DNA from: Streptomonospora nanhaiensis
GTDB taxonomy: Bacteria > Actinomycetota > Actinomycetes > Streptosporangiales > Streptosporangiaceae
Length of the DNA stretch: 64,000 nucleotides
Direction: 5' to 3'
Assembly: GCF_013410565.1 (NCBI RefSeq)
Contig: NZ_JACCFO010000001.1
Coordinates: 5,518,001 to 5,582,000 of the forward strand
Each line of letters opens with the position of its first letter. The first letter of the stretch is position 1. Under the pieces are notes generated by a model, which searched no databases, was not told the DNA's origin, and saw only the letters and a list, made by a program, of their open reading frames with translations. The position numbers and the translations under genes were made by a program. This document shows positions 51,824 to 60,912 of this stretch, piece after piece.

Positions 51824-52288
51824 TCAGGGGCGCCAGGCGCGGTTCTCCAGGCGGCGGGGGTCGGGCGCGGCGTCGATGTAGAGGCCGTCGGCGAAGTCGT
51901 TGACCTCGCCGGCGCGGCGCACCGTGAACCCGGCGGAGGTGAGGATGGTCGCCATGGCGGTGACCATCGCCTCGCACACGGTGTCGTGGTGGCGCACGGC
52001 GGAGTCGCCGCCCGCCGCGGCTCCCGGCTCGCCGGCCGCGCCGCCCGAGCGCGCGGCGAACTCCTCCAGGGCGGGCCGGATCAGCTGCCCGTGGGCCTGC
52101 CAGCGCAGGTAGACGCCGCCCGTGGGGTCGGAGAGGGGGTCGACCTCGACCTCCACCCCGCCGCCCAGCGACGGCGGCAGGCCGGTGGTCACCGGCAGCC
52201 CGGCCATGGCCAGCTCCTCGACCGCCCTCGTGGCGATCCACTTCCACCGGTCCAGCGTCTGGGTGTCGACCCGTGCGGGCTGGGACAT
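51824..52288 (-). CDS. Cytoplasmic protein, unknown function (154 aa)
   Basis: Not recognised. No signal or membrane segment. An N-terminal helix (TLDRWKWIATRAVEELAMAG) is followed by a strand-rich part (GGVEVEVDPLSDPTGGVYLRWQAHGQLIRPALEEF) and a helical end (HDTVCEAMVTAMATILTSAGFTV), possibly a small mixed alpha/beta fold. GAGGAG is upstream of the ATG. Convergent with mnhG and separated from it by 13 bases. Confidence 0.72.
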   Translation of the reverse strand: MSQPARVDTQTLDRWKWIATRAVEELAMAGLPVTTGLPPSLGGGVEVEVDPLSDPTGGVYLRWQAHGQLIRPALEEFAARSGGAAGEPGAAAGGDSAVRHHDTVCEAMVTAMATILTSAGFTVRRAGEVNDFADGLYIDAAPDPRRLENRAWRP

Positions 52289-52453
52289 CGCGCTCTGCCA
52301 CTCCTCGTCGCGTTGGGCAACTCAGCGGTGAGCGTACCGGGCCGCGGGGACGCGTGCGCCGAAGTACCCATATCGGACACCGCGGCGGTGCGGGGCCCGC
52401 GGGGCTGTGGACGACGTGCGCGGCGCCCGGCGGCCGTCTGGTAGCAAGGGGGC

Positions 52454-54631
52454 ATGGTGACTCCCGCGACCACCGGTCCCGCCGATCCCGCCGGCGCCCC
52501 GGCCGGCCCGCCCTCCCCGCACGACCCCGCCCTGCGCGCGGACGCCGAGCGCCACCTGCGCGCGCTCGCGGGGGAGTCCGCGCGACTGCGCGAGGACCAG
52601 TGGCGCGCCATCCACGCGCTGGTGGCCGAGCGCCGCCGGGCGCTGGTGGTGCAGCGCACCGGCTGGGGCAAGTCCGCGGTCTACTTCGTCGCCACGGCCC
52701 TGCTGCGCGCCCGCGGCGCCGGGCCCACGGTGATCGTGTCGCCGCTGCTGGCGCTCATGCGCAACCAGATCGCCGCCGCCGAGCGCGCCGGGCTGCGCGC
52801 CCACACCGTCAACAGCGCCAACCCCGCCGACTGGGACACCGTCTACGACGACATCTCCCAGGGCCGGGTCGACCTCCTGCTCATCAGCCCCGAGCGCCTG
52901 AACAACCCCGACTTCCGCGACCGCGCCCTGCCGCGCCTGGCGGCGGGCGCCGGCCTGGTCGTCGTCGACGAGGCCCACTGCATCTCCGACTGGGGCCACG
53001 ACTTCCGGCCCGACTACCGCCGCATCCGCACCCTGCTGGCCGAACTCCCCGAGCGCACCCCGGTGCTGGCCACCACCGCCACGGCCAACGGCCGGGTCAC
53101 CCGCGACGTCGCCGAACAGCTGGAGATCGGCGACGGCGCCGCCACCCTGGTGCTGCGCGGCCCGCTCGACCGCGCCAGCCTGCGGCTGTCGGTGGTCGAC
53201 CTCCCCGACACCCCCGCCCGCTGGGGCTGGCTGGGCCGCCACCTGGCCGACCTCCCCGGGTCGGGCATCGTCTACACGCTCACCGTCGCCGCCGCCGTCG
53301 ACACCGCCGCCTACCTCGCCGACCTAGGCTACGACGTCCGCGCCTACACCGGCCAGACCGACCCCGACGACCGCCGCCGGGCCGAGGACGACCTCCTCGC
53401 CAACCGCACCAAGGCGCTGGTGGCCACCAGCGCGCTGGGCATGGGCTTCGACAAGTCCGACCTCGGGTTCGTGGTGCACCTGGGCGCGCCGCAGTCGCCC
53501 ATCTCCTACTACCAGCAGGTCGGCCGCGCCGGGCGCGGCCTGGACCGCGCCGAGGCGGTGCTGCTGCCCGGCCGCGAGGACCGCGAGATATGGTCCTACT
53601 TCGCCTCGCTGGCCTTCCCGCCCGAGGACACCGTCCGGGCGGCCCTGGCCGCGCTGGCCGAGTCCGAGGGGCCGGTGTCGCTGCCGCGCCTGGAGACCCG
53701 CGTCGACCTCGGCCGCACCCGCCTGGAGCAGATGCTCAAGGTCCTCGACGTCGACGGCGCGGTCCGCCGCGTGCGCGGCGGCTGGACCGCCACCGGCGAG
53801 CCCTGGTCCTACGACTCCAAGCGCTACGCCGCCGTCACGGCGGCGCGCGAGCGCGAGCAGCGCGCCATGCTCGACTACATCGCCACCGACTCCTGCCGCA
53901 TGGAGTTCCTCCAGCGCCAACTGGACGACCCCGACGCCGCGCCCTGCGGGCGGTGCGACAACTGCGCGGGGGCGCCCTTCAGCGCTGAGGTCGACCCCGA
54001 GCACCAGGCCCGGGCCGCGCGCCGGCTGGACCGCCCCGGCGTGGCCGTGGCGCCGCGCCGGCAGTGGCCCACCGGCATGGCCGCCCTCGGCGTCGACCTC
54101 TCCGGCAAGATCCCGCCCGACCGCCAGGCCGACGAAGGCCGCGCCCTGGCCCGCCTCACCGACATCGGCTGGGGCACCGAACTCCGCCGCGTGCTGGCCC
54201 CCGACGCCCCCGACCAACCCGTGAGCGACCGCGTCTTCAACGGCGTGGTCGAGGTCCTGGCGGCCTGGCCGTGGGCGGAGCGCCCGGTCGGCGTGGTGGC
54301 CATGCCCTCGGCCACCCGGCCGGCCCTCATCACCGACCTCGCCCGCCGCCTGTGCCAGGTGGGCCGCCTCGCGCCGGTGGGCGGCCTCGCCTACACCACC
54401 CCCCAGGGAATCGGCCCGCGCCGCCACAACAGCGCCCAGCGCCTGGCCCAGGTCGCCGACGCCCTCACCGTGCCCGACCCCGTGCGCGAGGCCCTGGCCG
54501 GGCTCGCCGGCCCCGTGCTGCTGGTCGACGACCACACCGACACCGGCTGGACCCTCGCCGCCGCCGCCCACCACCTCAGAGCCGCAGGCGCCCGGGCCGT
54601 CCTGCCCCTGGTCCTGGCGGTGCGCAACTAG
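52454..54631 (+). CDS. recQ: RecQ-family DNA helicase fused to a phosphoribosyltransferase-like domain (725 aa)
   Basis: 3'-5' DNA helicase of recombination and repair. Helicase domain 1 (about residues 45-215): Walker A with TGWGKS (Lys73; Trp where most RecQs have Gly) and DEAH at 172-175 (VVDEAHCISDWGHDFRPDYR). Domain 2 (about 225-400) has SALGMGFDKSDLGFVVH and QQVGRAGRG. A zinc-binding end follows, with Cys residues in a C-x2-C pattern (PCGRCDNC) near 500-507. After a linker, residues about 560-725 contain GPVLLVDDHTDTGWT (Asp692-Asp693), the PRPP-binding loop of type I phosphoribosyltransferases. The fusion is known in actinobacteria; the role of the second domain is unclear. The ATG at 52454 or the GTG at 52457 is possible. 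Convergent with pfkB. Confidence 0.93.
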   Translation: MVTPATTGPADPAGAPAGPPSPHDPALRADAERHLRALAGESARLREDQWRAIHALVAERRRALVVQRTGWGKSAVYFVATALLRARGAGPTVIVSPLLALMRNQIAAAERAGLRAHTVNSANPADWDTVYDDISQGRVDLLLISPERLNNPDFRDRALPRLAAGAGLVVVDEAHCISDWGHDFRPDYRRIRTLLAELPERTPVLATTATANGRVTRDVAEQLEIGDGAATLVLRGPLDRASLRLSVVDLPDTPARWGWLGRHLADLPGSGIVYTLTVAAAVDTAAYLADLGYDVRAYTGQTDPDDRRRAEDDLLANRTKALVATSALGMGFDKSDLGFVVHLGAPQSPISYYQQVGRAGRGLDRAEAVLLPGREDREIWSYFASLAFPPEDTVRAALAALAESEGPVSLPRLETRVDLGRTRLEQMLKVLDVDGAVRRVRGGWTATGEPWSYDSKRYAAVTAAREREQRAMLDYIATDSCRMEFLQRQLDDPDAAPCGRCDNCAGAPFSAEVDPEHQARAARRLDRPGVAVAPRRQWPTGMAALGVDLSGKIPPDRQADEGRALARLTDIGWGTELRRVLAPDAPDQPVSDRVFNGVVEVLAAWPWAERPVGVVAMPSATRPALITDLARRLCQVGRLAPVGGLAYTTPQGIGPRRHNSAQRLAQVADALTVPDPVREALAGLAGPVLLVDDHTDTGWTLAAAAHHLRAAGARAVLPLVLAVRN

Positions 54632-54695
54632 CGCTCACCCGGCCCGCTCGGCGGCGTCCGGGGTCTGACGGCGCGGCCGGCCGTGGCACGGCGGA

Positions 54696-54722
54696 ACCGC
54701 CGGCCCCGCAGGGGCCGGCGGT
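54696..54722. terminator. Hairpin between recQ and the PfkB kinase
   Basis: ACCGCCGGCCCC / GGGGCCGGCGGT, a perfect 12-bp stem with a 3-base loop, between convergent stops. Likely bidirectional. Confidence 0.7.
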
Positions 54723-54744
54723 GCACCGTAGGAGGGTGGGGGGG

Positions 54745-55644
54745 TCAGTCGCCCAGGTCGGGGCGGGCACCGGGCTGGTGCAGGGCGCGGGCGGCCAGCG
54801 CCTGGGCCCGGGCCAGCGCGTCCTTGGGGTGCTTGCCCGCCAGCCACGGCGGCAGGAAGCCCGCGATGAACGCGTCGCCGGCGCCGATCGAGCCCGGCGA
54901 GGGCTCCACCGGCTCGGCGGGCACCGTGACCAGGTCGTCGCGGGTCTTGGACGCCCACAGGGCGCCGGCGTCGCCGAGTTTGATGACGACGTTGGGGTAC
55001 CACGCCGTGAGGACCTTGGCGGCGGCCTCGGGCTCCTCGCGGCCGGTGAGCACCTGGGCCTGGTCGGTGTTGGCGAACAGCAGCCGGGTGCCGGTGGTCC
55101 AGTCGAGGAAGTTCTCGGCGCCCGCGCGCTCCAGCGGGGCGTGGGAGCCGCCGTCCACCGAGATCGACATGCCGGTCTCGCGGGCCATGCGCAGCGCCAT
55201 CCGGGCCGCGCGGCGGGAGTCGGCGTTGATCAGGGTGTAGCCCGACACGTGCAGGTGGCCGTCGGGCCCGAACACGTCGCGGGGGAGGTCCTCGGGCTGC
55301 AGGCGGGCGTTGGCGCCGGGGTCGCTGAGCATCGTGCGGTCGCCCCGGTGGGTGATCATCACGACGCAGGTGCCGGTGGGGCGCTCGGGGTCCATGACCA
55401 GCCGGGAGTCCACCCCGTAGCCCATCAGCTCCATCTCGCGGGTGCGCCCGGTGATGTCGGAGCCCCGGCGGCCCACGAACGTGGTGTCGGTGCCCTCCAT
55501 CGCCAGCCACGCCGCCACGTTGGCGCCGGAGCCGCCGCCGTAGGTCATGACGGAGGCCGGGGTGTCGCTGCCGCGGGCAAGCGGGTAGAACGCCCGCGCC
55601 ACGCTGTCGGTCATGAGATCGCCGATCACGACCACTCGTGCCAT
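54745..55644 (-). CDS. PfkB-family carbohydrate kinase (299 aa)
   Basis: Phosphorylates a sugar or nucleoside using ATP. The substrate-side motif YGGGSGANVAAWLA (about residues 35-48) and the catalytic GSIGAGDAFIAGF with Asp257 are complete, and DTTFVGRRGSD and the VIKLGDAGAL strand are in order. Length and these motifs fit ribokinase-like enzymes; the sugar cannot be named. The ATG at 55644 is taken as the start because residues match the family from there (ARVVVIGDLMTD); the frame opens further upstream with residues unlike the family. Convergent with recQ, divergent from the GNAT-ACS gene. Confidence 0.88.
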   Translation of the reverse strand: MARVVVIGDLMTDSVARAFYPLARGSDTPASVMTYGGGSGANVAAWLAMEGTDTTFVGRRGSDITGRTREMELMGYGVDSRLVMDPERPTGTCVVMITHRGDRTMLSDPGANARLQPEDLPRDVFGPDGHLHVSGYTLINADSRRAARMALRMARETGMSISVDGGSHAPLERAGAENFLDWTTGTRLLFANTDQAQVLTGREEPEAAAKVLTAWYPNVVIKLGDAGALWASKTRDDLVTVPAEPVEPSPGSIGAGDAFIAGFLPPWLAGKHPKDALARAQALAARALHQPGARPDLGD

Positions 55645-55848
55645 ACCGTCACCCACCACCTCGCGGCCCTGTCTCTCAGGGCCTGTGTGCGATCGTGCCC
55701 GAAGAGCCTGTGTGCTGAAAGACGTTAACAGGTTAGAGGGGGACGTCGGGTAACGAAGTGGCAGAGCTGAGTGATACCCGGCCGTTCCACGGCGTTGCCA
55801 GCAACCGCGCGCCGAGGTGAGGTCCGCCACGTCCGTCCGCGACTCGAA

Positions 55849-55854
55849 TAGGCT
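55849..55854 (+). promoter_or_regulatory. -10 element of leaderless GNAT/acyl-CoA-synthetase transcript
   Basis: TAGGCT, 6 bases before the GTG at 55861; no Shine-Dalgarno sequence. Confidence 0.65.
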
Positions 55855-55860
55855 CAAACC

Positions 55861-58596
55861 GTGCAGTCATACCCGAACCACTGGGAAGCCGACGTCGTCC
55901 TGACCGACGGCGGCACCGCGCACCTGCGGCCCATCACGCCCGACGACGCCGACCTGCTGCGCGCCTTCCACGAGCGGTTGTCCCCCGAGACGATCTACTA
56001 CCGCTTCTTCGCGCCCTACCCCCGGCTCTCCGACCGCGACGTGCGGCGCTTCACCACCGTCGACTACGACAGCCGCGTCGCGCTGATCGCCACCATCGCC
56101 GACTCCATGGTCGCCGTGGTGCGCTACGACAAGGTCGCCCCGGACGAGGCCGAGGTCGCCTTCGTGGTCGAGGACGCCCACCAGGGCCGCGGGATCGCCT
56201 CGGTGCTGCTGGAGCACATCGCCGCCGCCGCGCTCGAACGCGGCGTGCGCCGCTTCATCGCCGACGTGCTCCCCGAGAACCGGCGGATGATCAACGTCTT
56301 CCGCGAGGCCGGGTACACCGCGCAGCAGTCCTTCGACGAGGGCGTCATCCGGCTGACCCTGGACCTCCAGCCCACCGCCAGCGCCCAGGAGGTCATGCGC
56401 GCCCGCGAGCAGCGCGCGGAGTCGCGCTCCATCGCCCGGCTGCTCTTCCCCACGTCGGTGGCCGTCATCGGCGCCAGCCGCACCGCCCACACCATCGGCC
56501 AGACCGCGCTGCGCAACCTGCTCGCCGGCGACTTCCAGGGGCCCGTCTACCCCGTGCACCCCACCGCCACCGCCGTGGCCGGGGTGCGCGCCTACCCCAG
56601 CGTGCTCGACGTTCCCGGGCCCGTCGACCTCGCGGTGGTCGCGGTGCGCGCCGACATGGTGCTCGACGTGGTGGACGAGTGCGCGCAGAAGGGCGTCCAC
56701 GGCCTGGTCGTGGTCAGCTCCGGGTTCGCCGAGACCGGCCCCGAGGGCCTGGCCCGCCAGGAGCGCCTGGTCGCCACCGCGCGGGCCGCCGGCATGCGGG
56801 TCATCGGGCCCAACTGCCTGGGCATCGCCAACACCGACCCCGCCGTCTCGCTCAACGCCACCCTGGCCCCCTACGTGCCGCCGCGCGGCCCCATCGGGTT
56901 CTTCTCCCAGTCCGGCGCCCTGGGCCGGGCCATCCTCCAGCGCGTCGCCGAGCGCGGCATGGGCCTGTCGACGTTCGTCTCGGCCGGCAACCGCGCCGAC
57001 GTCTCGGGCAACGACCTCATCCAGTACTGGCAGGAGGACCCCGCCACCAAGGTCGTGCTCCAGTACCTGGAGTCGCTGGGCAACCCGCGCAAGTTCACCC
57101 GGCTGGCCCGCCGCCTGGCCCAGCACAAGCCCGTCGTGGCCGTGCGCAGCGGCGGCTCCTCCCAGGGCGTGCCCAGCGGCCACGCCGTCGGCGCGCTGTC
57201 CCTGCCCGACTACGCGGTGACCTCGCTGTTCGAGCAGGCCGGGGTGGTGCGGGTCGACGACATCACCCAGATGTTCGACGCCGCCCAGCTCTTCGCCTAC
57301 CAGCCGCTGCCCGCCGGCCCCCGCGTGGCCATCGTCGGCAACTCCGACTCCCTGGGCCTGCTGGTCAAGGACGCCTGCGTGCGCTCGGGCCTCAAGCCGC
57401 ACGAGCCGGTCGCGCTGGGCCCCAACGCCACGGCCGCCGACTTCGACGCCGCCCTCACCGCCGCGCTGGCCGACGACGACGTGCACGCCGTGGTCGTGGT
57501 GTTCATCCCCGCCCTGACCCCCATCTCCGACGACGTCGCCGAGGTCATGCGCGCCAAGGCCGCCACCGCCGCCAAGCCGATCGTCACGACCTACCTGGGC
57601 TACCAGGGCCTGCCCGCAGAGCTGCGCCGCATCGGCGAGAACGGCGAGACCGCCTTCGGCTCCATCCCCTCCTACCCCGCCCCCGAGGACGCGGTGCGCG
57701 CCCTGGCCCACGCCACCCGCTACGCGCTGTGGCGCGAGCGGCCCGCCGGGCGCCACCCCGAACTCGCCGACATCGACGGCGCCCGCGCCCGCGCCATCAT
57801 CGACGCCGCCCTGGCCTCGGCCGCCGAGGCCGACGAGCGGTCCGCCGAGCAGGGCACGGTGTGGTTCACCAGCGAGCCGGTGCGCCGCGAGGAGTCCGCC
57901 GCCGACCAGCAGACCACCCACGACCTGCTGGCCTGCTACGGGATCACCGCCCACCCCTACATCCCCGTGGCCACCGCCGAGGAGGCGGTGGCCGCCGCCG
58001 AGAAGCTGGGCTATCCCGTGGTCGTCAAGGCCAACGCCCCCGACCTGCGGCTGCGCGCCGGCGGCAGCGGAATCCGCGCCGACCTGCGCTCGGCCAACGA
58101 CGTGCGCGGCGCGTTCACCGCGCTGGACGACCGCCTGGGCGCCGAGGCCCAGCTGGTGGTGCAGACCATGGTGGTGCCGGGGGTGCCCGTGGTCATCCGG
58201 GCGGGGGAGAACCCGTCGTTCGGGTCGGTGGTGGGCTTCGGCCTGGCCGACGCCACCGCCGAACTCCTCGACGACCGCGCGTTCCGGCTGGCCCCCCTCA
58301 CCGACTCCGACGCCGCCGACCTGGTGCACGCCGTGCGCGCCGCCCCGCTGCTGTTCGGGCTGCCCGCCGGGGCCACCACGCTCGCCGAGCAGCCCGACGT
58401 CGAGGACCTCCAGCGGGTCCTGGTGCGGGTGTCGCGGCTGGTCGACGCGTTCCCCGAGGTCGCGCACGTGGAGTTGGACCCGGTGATCGTCAACGCCGAG
58501 GGCGCCCACGTGCTGGGCGCCCACGTCTGGCTGCGCGAGCCGCCGGACCGCCGCCCCGACGCCGGCCCCCGGCGGCTGCGCGGGGTGGTCTTCTAG
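55861..58596 (+). CDS. GNAT acetyltransferase fused to an NDP-forming acyl-CoA synthetase-like protein (PatA-type, 911 aa)
   Basis: Probable protein lysine acetyltransferase acting on metabolic enzymes such as acyl-CoA synthetases. The N-terminal GNAT domain (about residues 15-165) has the acetyl-CoA loop VEDAHQGRGIASVLL and the NRRMINVFREAGY end. It is followed by a CoA-binding Rossmann domain (about 195-330, VAVIGASR), a succinyl-CoA ligase-like flavodoxin part (330-480) and an ATP-grasp domain (about 690-890). The order GNAT-first is as in Streptomyces lividans PatA and opposite to Salmonella Pat. His441 (SGHAVGAL) is where phosphohistidine sits in active ADP-forming synthetases, so synthetase activity may remain. 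Leaderless GTG start. Confidence 0.88.
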   Translation: MQSYPNHWEADVVLTDGGTAHLRPITPDDADLLRAFHERLSPETIYYRFFAPYPRLSDRDVRRFTTVDYDSRVALIATIADSMVAVVRYDKVAPDEAEVAFVVEDAHQGRGIASVLLEHIAAAALERGVRRFIADVLPENRRMINVFREAGYTAQQSFDEGVIRLTLDLQPTASAQEVMRAREQRAESRSIARLLFPTSVAVIGASRTAHTIGQTALRNLLAGDFQGPVYPVHPTATAVAGVRAYPSVLDVPGPVDLAVVAVRADMVLDVVDECAQKGVHGLVVVSSGFAETGPEGLARQERLVATARAAGMRVIGPNCLGIANTDPAVSLNATLAPYVPPRGPIGFFSQSGALGRAILQRVAERGMGLSTFVSAGNRADVSGNDLIQYWQEDPATKVVLQYLESLGNPRKFTRLARRLAQHKPVVAVRSGGSSQGVPSGHAVGALSLPDYAVTSLFEQAGVVRVDDITQMFDAAQLFAYQPLPAGPRVAIVGNSDSLGLLVKDACVRSGLKPHEPVALGPNATAADFDAALTAALADDDVHAVVVVFIPALTPISDDVAEVMRAKAATAAKPIVTTYLGYQGLPAELRRIGENGETAFGSIPSYPAPEDAVRALAHATRYALWRERPAGRHPELADIDGARARAIIDAALASAAEADERSAEQGTVWFTSEPVRREESAADQQTTHDLLACYGITAHPYIPVATAEEAVAAAEKLGYPVVVKANAPDLRLRAGGSGIRADLRSANDVRGAFTALDDRLGAEAQLVVQTMVVPGVPVVIRAGENPSFGSVVGFGLADATAELLDDRAFRLAPLTDSDAADLVHAVRAAPLLFGLPAGATTLAEQPDVEDLQRVLVRVSRLVDAFPEVAHVELDPVIVNAEGAHVLGAHVWLREPPDRRPDAGPRRLRGVVF

Positions 58597-58724
58597 CCCC
58601 GCCCGCCCGCCCGCGCCCGCCGCCGCCCGCGCGACGCGGCCGCGCCTCCCCCTCGGGGCGGCGCGGCCGCGGTGCCGCTCGATGCCGGCTGAAGCCGGTC
58701 GGCGCCCGTCGCGACCCGTCCGGG

Positions 58725-58907
58725 TCAGACGGGGTCGGGCTGCGGCTCCGGATCGGGCGGCAGCGGTCCCGGCCCGGGTCCGGGACCGGGTTCGGGCCCC
58801 GGCTCGGGCGGGGTGGGCAGCGGATCGGGCGGCAGCGGTCCGGGGTCGGGCAACGGCGGGCCACCGGGCTCCGGTGGCGCCGGTACTGGAGGCACGGTTG
58901 CGTACAT
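58725..58907 (-). CDS. Small Pro/Gly/Glu-rich protein (60 aa)
   Basis: A 61-codon frame of nearly pure Pro-x repeats (PGPEPGPGPGPGP, PPDP units), starting Met-Tyr-Ala-Thr-Val. On the minus strand a -10-like TAGAGC lies 7 bases before the ATG, consistent with a leaderless transcript. It sits in an otherwise empty 413-base gap between the GNAT-ACS gene and the DUF5998-like gene. Function unknown; a polyproline frame can arise by chance in GC-rich DNA, so confidence is limited. Confidence 0.4.
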   Translation of the reverse strand: MYATVPPVPAPPEPGGPPLPDPGPLPPDPLPTPPEPGPEPGPGPGPGPLPPDPEPQPDPV

Positions 58908-59009
58908 GCCATCGGCTCTACCCCGCGACGCGGCCGTTACCCGCCCGCCGAGCGGACCGGCTCGCAAGAGCGGGTGCGATCTGTCGCGCGGAGAGGGCAG
59001 GATGGGGGC

Positions 59010-59603
59010 ATGAGGAAAACGCGTGCCGTGTCCACCGACTGGCGCCAGGAGATCGAGCGCAGCGGCTACTACCCGGGACTGGTGATCGACGCCGTGGCGT
59101 CGGCTCTGGGCGACGAGTCCGCCGAGGCGTTCGTCGTCCACCACGAGGCCACCTTCGACCCCGCCATGGAGATGCGGCGGCACATCACCGTGCTGCTGCT
59201 GACCGCGACACGGCTCATCGTCTGCCATACCGACGACCACCCCGCCGACGAGCCCGGCGGCCGGCCGCACGCCTCCACCACCACCGACGCCAACCAGCTC
59301 GGCAACATCCAGTCGGTGGCGCTCACCCGCGTGGTGTCCGACCCCGCCAACTACGCGCCCGGCACGCTGCCCAGCGAGGCGGTCCTGACCATCGGCCTCA
59401 GCGTCAACTGGGGCTCCATGGCCAACATCGACCTCGAACCCGCCTCGTGCTCCGACGACTCCTGCGAGCTGGACCACGGCTACACCGGCGCCATCACCGC
59501 CGAACCCCTGACCGTGCGCGTCAGCCAGGCCGCCGACGGCGCGGAGTCGGTGGCCAACCTGCTGCACTTCACCAGCGCCCTCAGCGCCGCCACCGGCCGC
59601 TGA
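59010..59603 (+). CDS. DUF5998-family-like protein (197 aa)
   Basis: A soluble actinobacterial protein with HHEATFDPAMEMRRHITVLLLTATRLIVCHTDDH near residues 40-72 and a Cys-containing segment (ASCSDDSCELDHGYTG). My recollection is DUF5998, a family of unknown function often beside an alkaline-phosphatase/NPP gene, which is exactly the neighbour here. The ATG at 59010 follows GGAGAGG (spacing long) and GGGGG. The frame opens far upstream but only inside the previous gene's shadow. Function unknown. Confidence 0.75.
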   Translation: MRKTRAVSTDWRQEIERSGYYPGLVIDAVASALGDESAEAFVVHHEATFDPAMEMRRHITVLLLTATRLIVCHTDDHPADEPGGRPHASTTTDANQLGNIQSVALTRVVSDPANYAPGTLPSEAVLTIGLSVNWGSMANIDLEPASCSDDSCELDHGYTGAITAEPLTVRVSQAADGAESVANLLHFTSALSAATGR

Positions 59604-59754
59604 CCCCGGCCGGCCGCCGCGCGTCCTCCGGCGCACGGCGCGGCCGCCGCGGCCCGCGGGTGTCGGCCCTCCGCCCACGGGGGAGACACCAGGGGCCGGG
59701 CGGCCGCGCCCGAGCCGCCGGACCTCCGGTGCCGTCCACCCGCGAGGAGCACCC

Positions 59755-60903
59755 GTGAACGACCGCAGCGCGCCCGCCCCCGACCTGGCCGGCCCCGACT
59801 ACACCGCCGGCTCCCTGTCGGCGCTCATGCCCTCGGTCCTGGCGTCGCTCGGGGTGCCCGGCGAGCCCAACCCGCTGGACCTGCCGCCGGTGCGCCGCGC
59901 CTGCGTGCTGGTCGTCGACGGCATGGGCTGGGAGCCGCTGCTGGCCCACCGCGCCCACGCGCCCTTCCTGTCCGACCTGCTCGACTCCGCCGCGCCCATC
60001 ACCGCCGGGTTCCCCACCACCACGGCCACCAGCCTCACCTCGCTGGGCACCGGGCTGGCGCCGGGGCACCACGGCGTCGTCGGCTACCAGGTGGCGCTGC
60101 CCGGCACCGACCGCCTGTTCAACCACCTGCTCTGGCGCGACGAGGTCGACCCCCTCGTGTGGCAGCCGCACGCCACCGTCTACGAGCGGGCCGAGCGCGC
60201 CGGGGTGCGCACCGCCTACGTCGCCGACGGCTCCTACGAGGGCAGCGGCCTGAGCGTGGCGCTCGCGCGCGGCAGCACCTACGTCCCCGCCGCCACCATC
60301 ACCGAGCTGGCCGTGCGCGCCGGCGCGTCCCTCGCCGCCCACGACCGCGCGCTGGTGCTGGTGTACCACCCCCTCCTCGACGGCTACGGGCACCGGTACG
60401 GGATCGGCTCGGCCTACTGGCGCGCCGAACTCGGCCAGGTCGACCGGCTCGCCGAGCAGGTCGCCGCCGCGCTGCCGCCCGACTCCGCGCTCTACATCAC
60501 CGCCGACCACGGCATGGTCGACGTCGGCGAGGCCGACCGCGTCGACGTCGAGACCCCGGCCGGGTTCCGCGCCGGGGTGCGGGTGCTGGCCGGCGAGGCC
60601 CGCGTGCGCCAGGTCTACACCCGCGAGGGCGCCGCCGAGGACACCGCCGCCGCCTGGGGCGAGCTGCTGGGCGACCGCGCCCGGGTCCTGCTGCGCGAGG
60701 AGGCCGTGGCCGAGGGGCTGTTCGGGGGCGTGGAGGATCGGGTCGGCCCGCGCATCGGCGACGTCCTGGCGGTGGCGCGCGGCACCACCGTGCTGCTGGC
60801 ACCCGAGCTGGAGCCCGGACCCAGCCGGTTCGTCGGCCACCACGGCTCGCTGACCACCGCCGAGCTGAACGTGCCCCTGTTGCGTGTCACCACCGTGGCC
60901 TAG
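59755..60903 (+). CDS. NPP/alkaline-phosphatase-type phosphodiesterase (382 aa)
   Basis: Two-zinc hydrolase of phosphodiesters, pyrophosphates or monoesters. Asp55 in VLVVDGMGW, the nucleophile region FPTTTATS with Thr90, YHPLLDGYGHRYG (metal Asp/His) and ITADHGMVDV (Asp/His) plus the final GHHGSLT give the full NPP site. No signal peptide is visible, so it appears cytoplasmic despite the family often being secreted. GTG start with GAGGAG 5 bases upstream. The stop codon TAG is part of the next gene's -10 element. Confidence 0.9.
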   Translation: MNDRSAPAPDLAGPDYTAGSLSALMPSVLASLGVPGEPNPLDLPPVRRACVLVVDGMGWEPLLAHRAHAPFLSDLLDSAAPITAGFPTTTATSLTSLGTGLAPGHHGVVGYQVALPGTDRLFNHLLWRDEVDPLVWQPHATVYERAERAGVRTAYVADGSYEGSGLSVALARGSTYVPAATITELAVRAGASLAAHDRALVLVYHPLLDGYGHRYGIGSAYWRAELGQVDRLAEQVAAALPPDSALYITADHGMVDVGEADRVDVETPAGFRAGVRVLAGEARVRQVYTREGAAEDTAAAWGELLGDRARVLLREEAVAEGLFGGVEDRVGPRIGDVLAVARGTTVLLAPELEPGPSRFVGHHGSLTTAELNVPLLRVTTVA

Positions 60904-60906
60904 GGT
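60901..60906 (+). promoter_or_regulatory. -10 element of leaderless bcp transcript, overlapping the upstream stop codon
   Basis: TAGGGT starts with the TAG stop of the phosphodiesterase gene and lies 6 bases before the GTG at 60913. Confidence 0.6.
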
Positions 60907-60912
60907 GGCCGA

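Noticed and set aside
55867-58524. Antisense frame across the GNAT-ACS gene
   Set aside because: Shadow composition; the plus-strand protein has all domain motifs.
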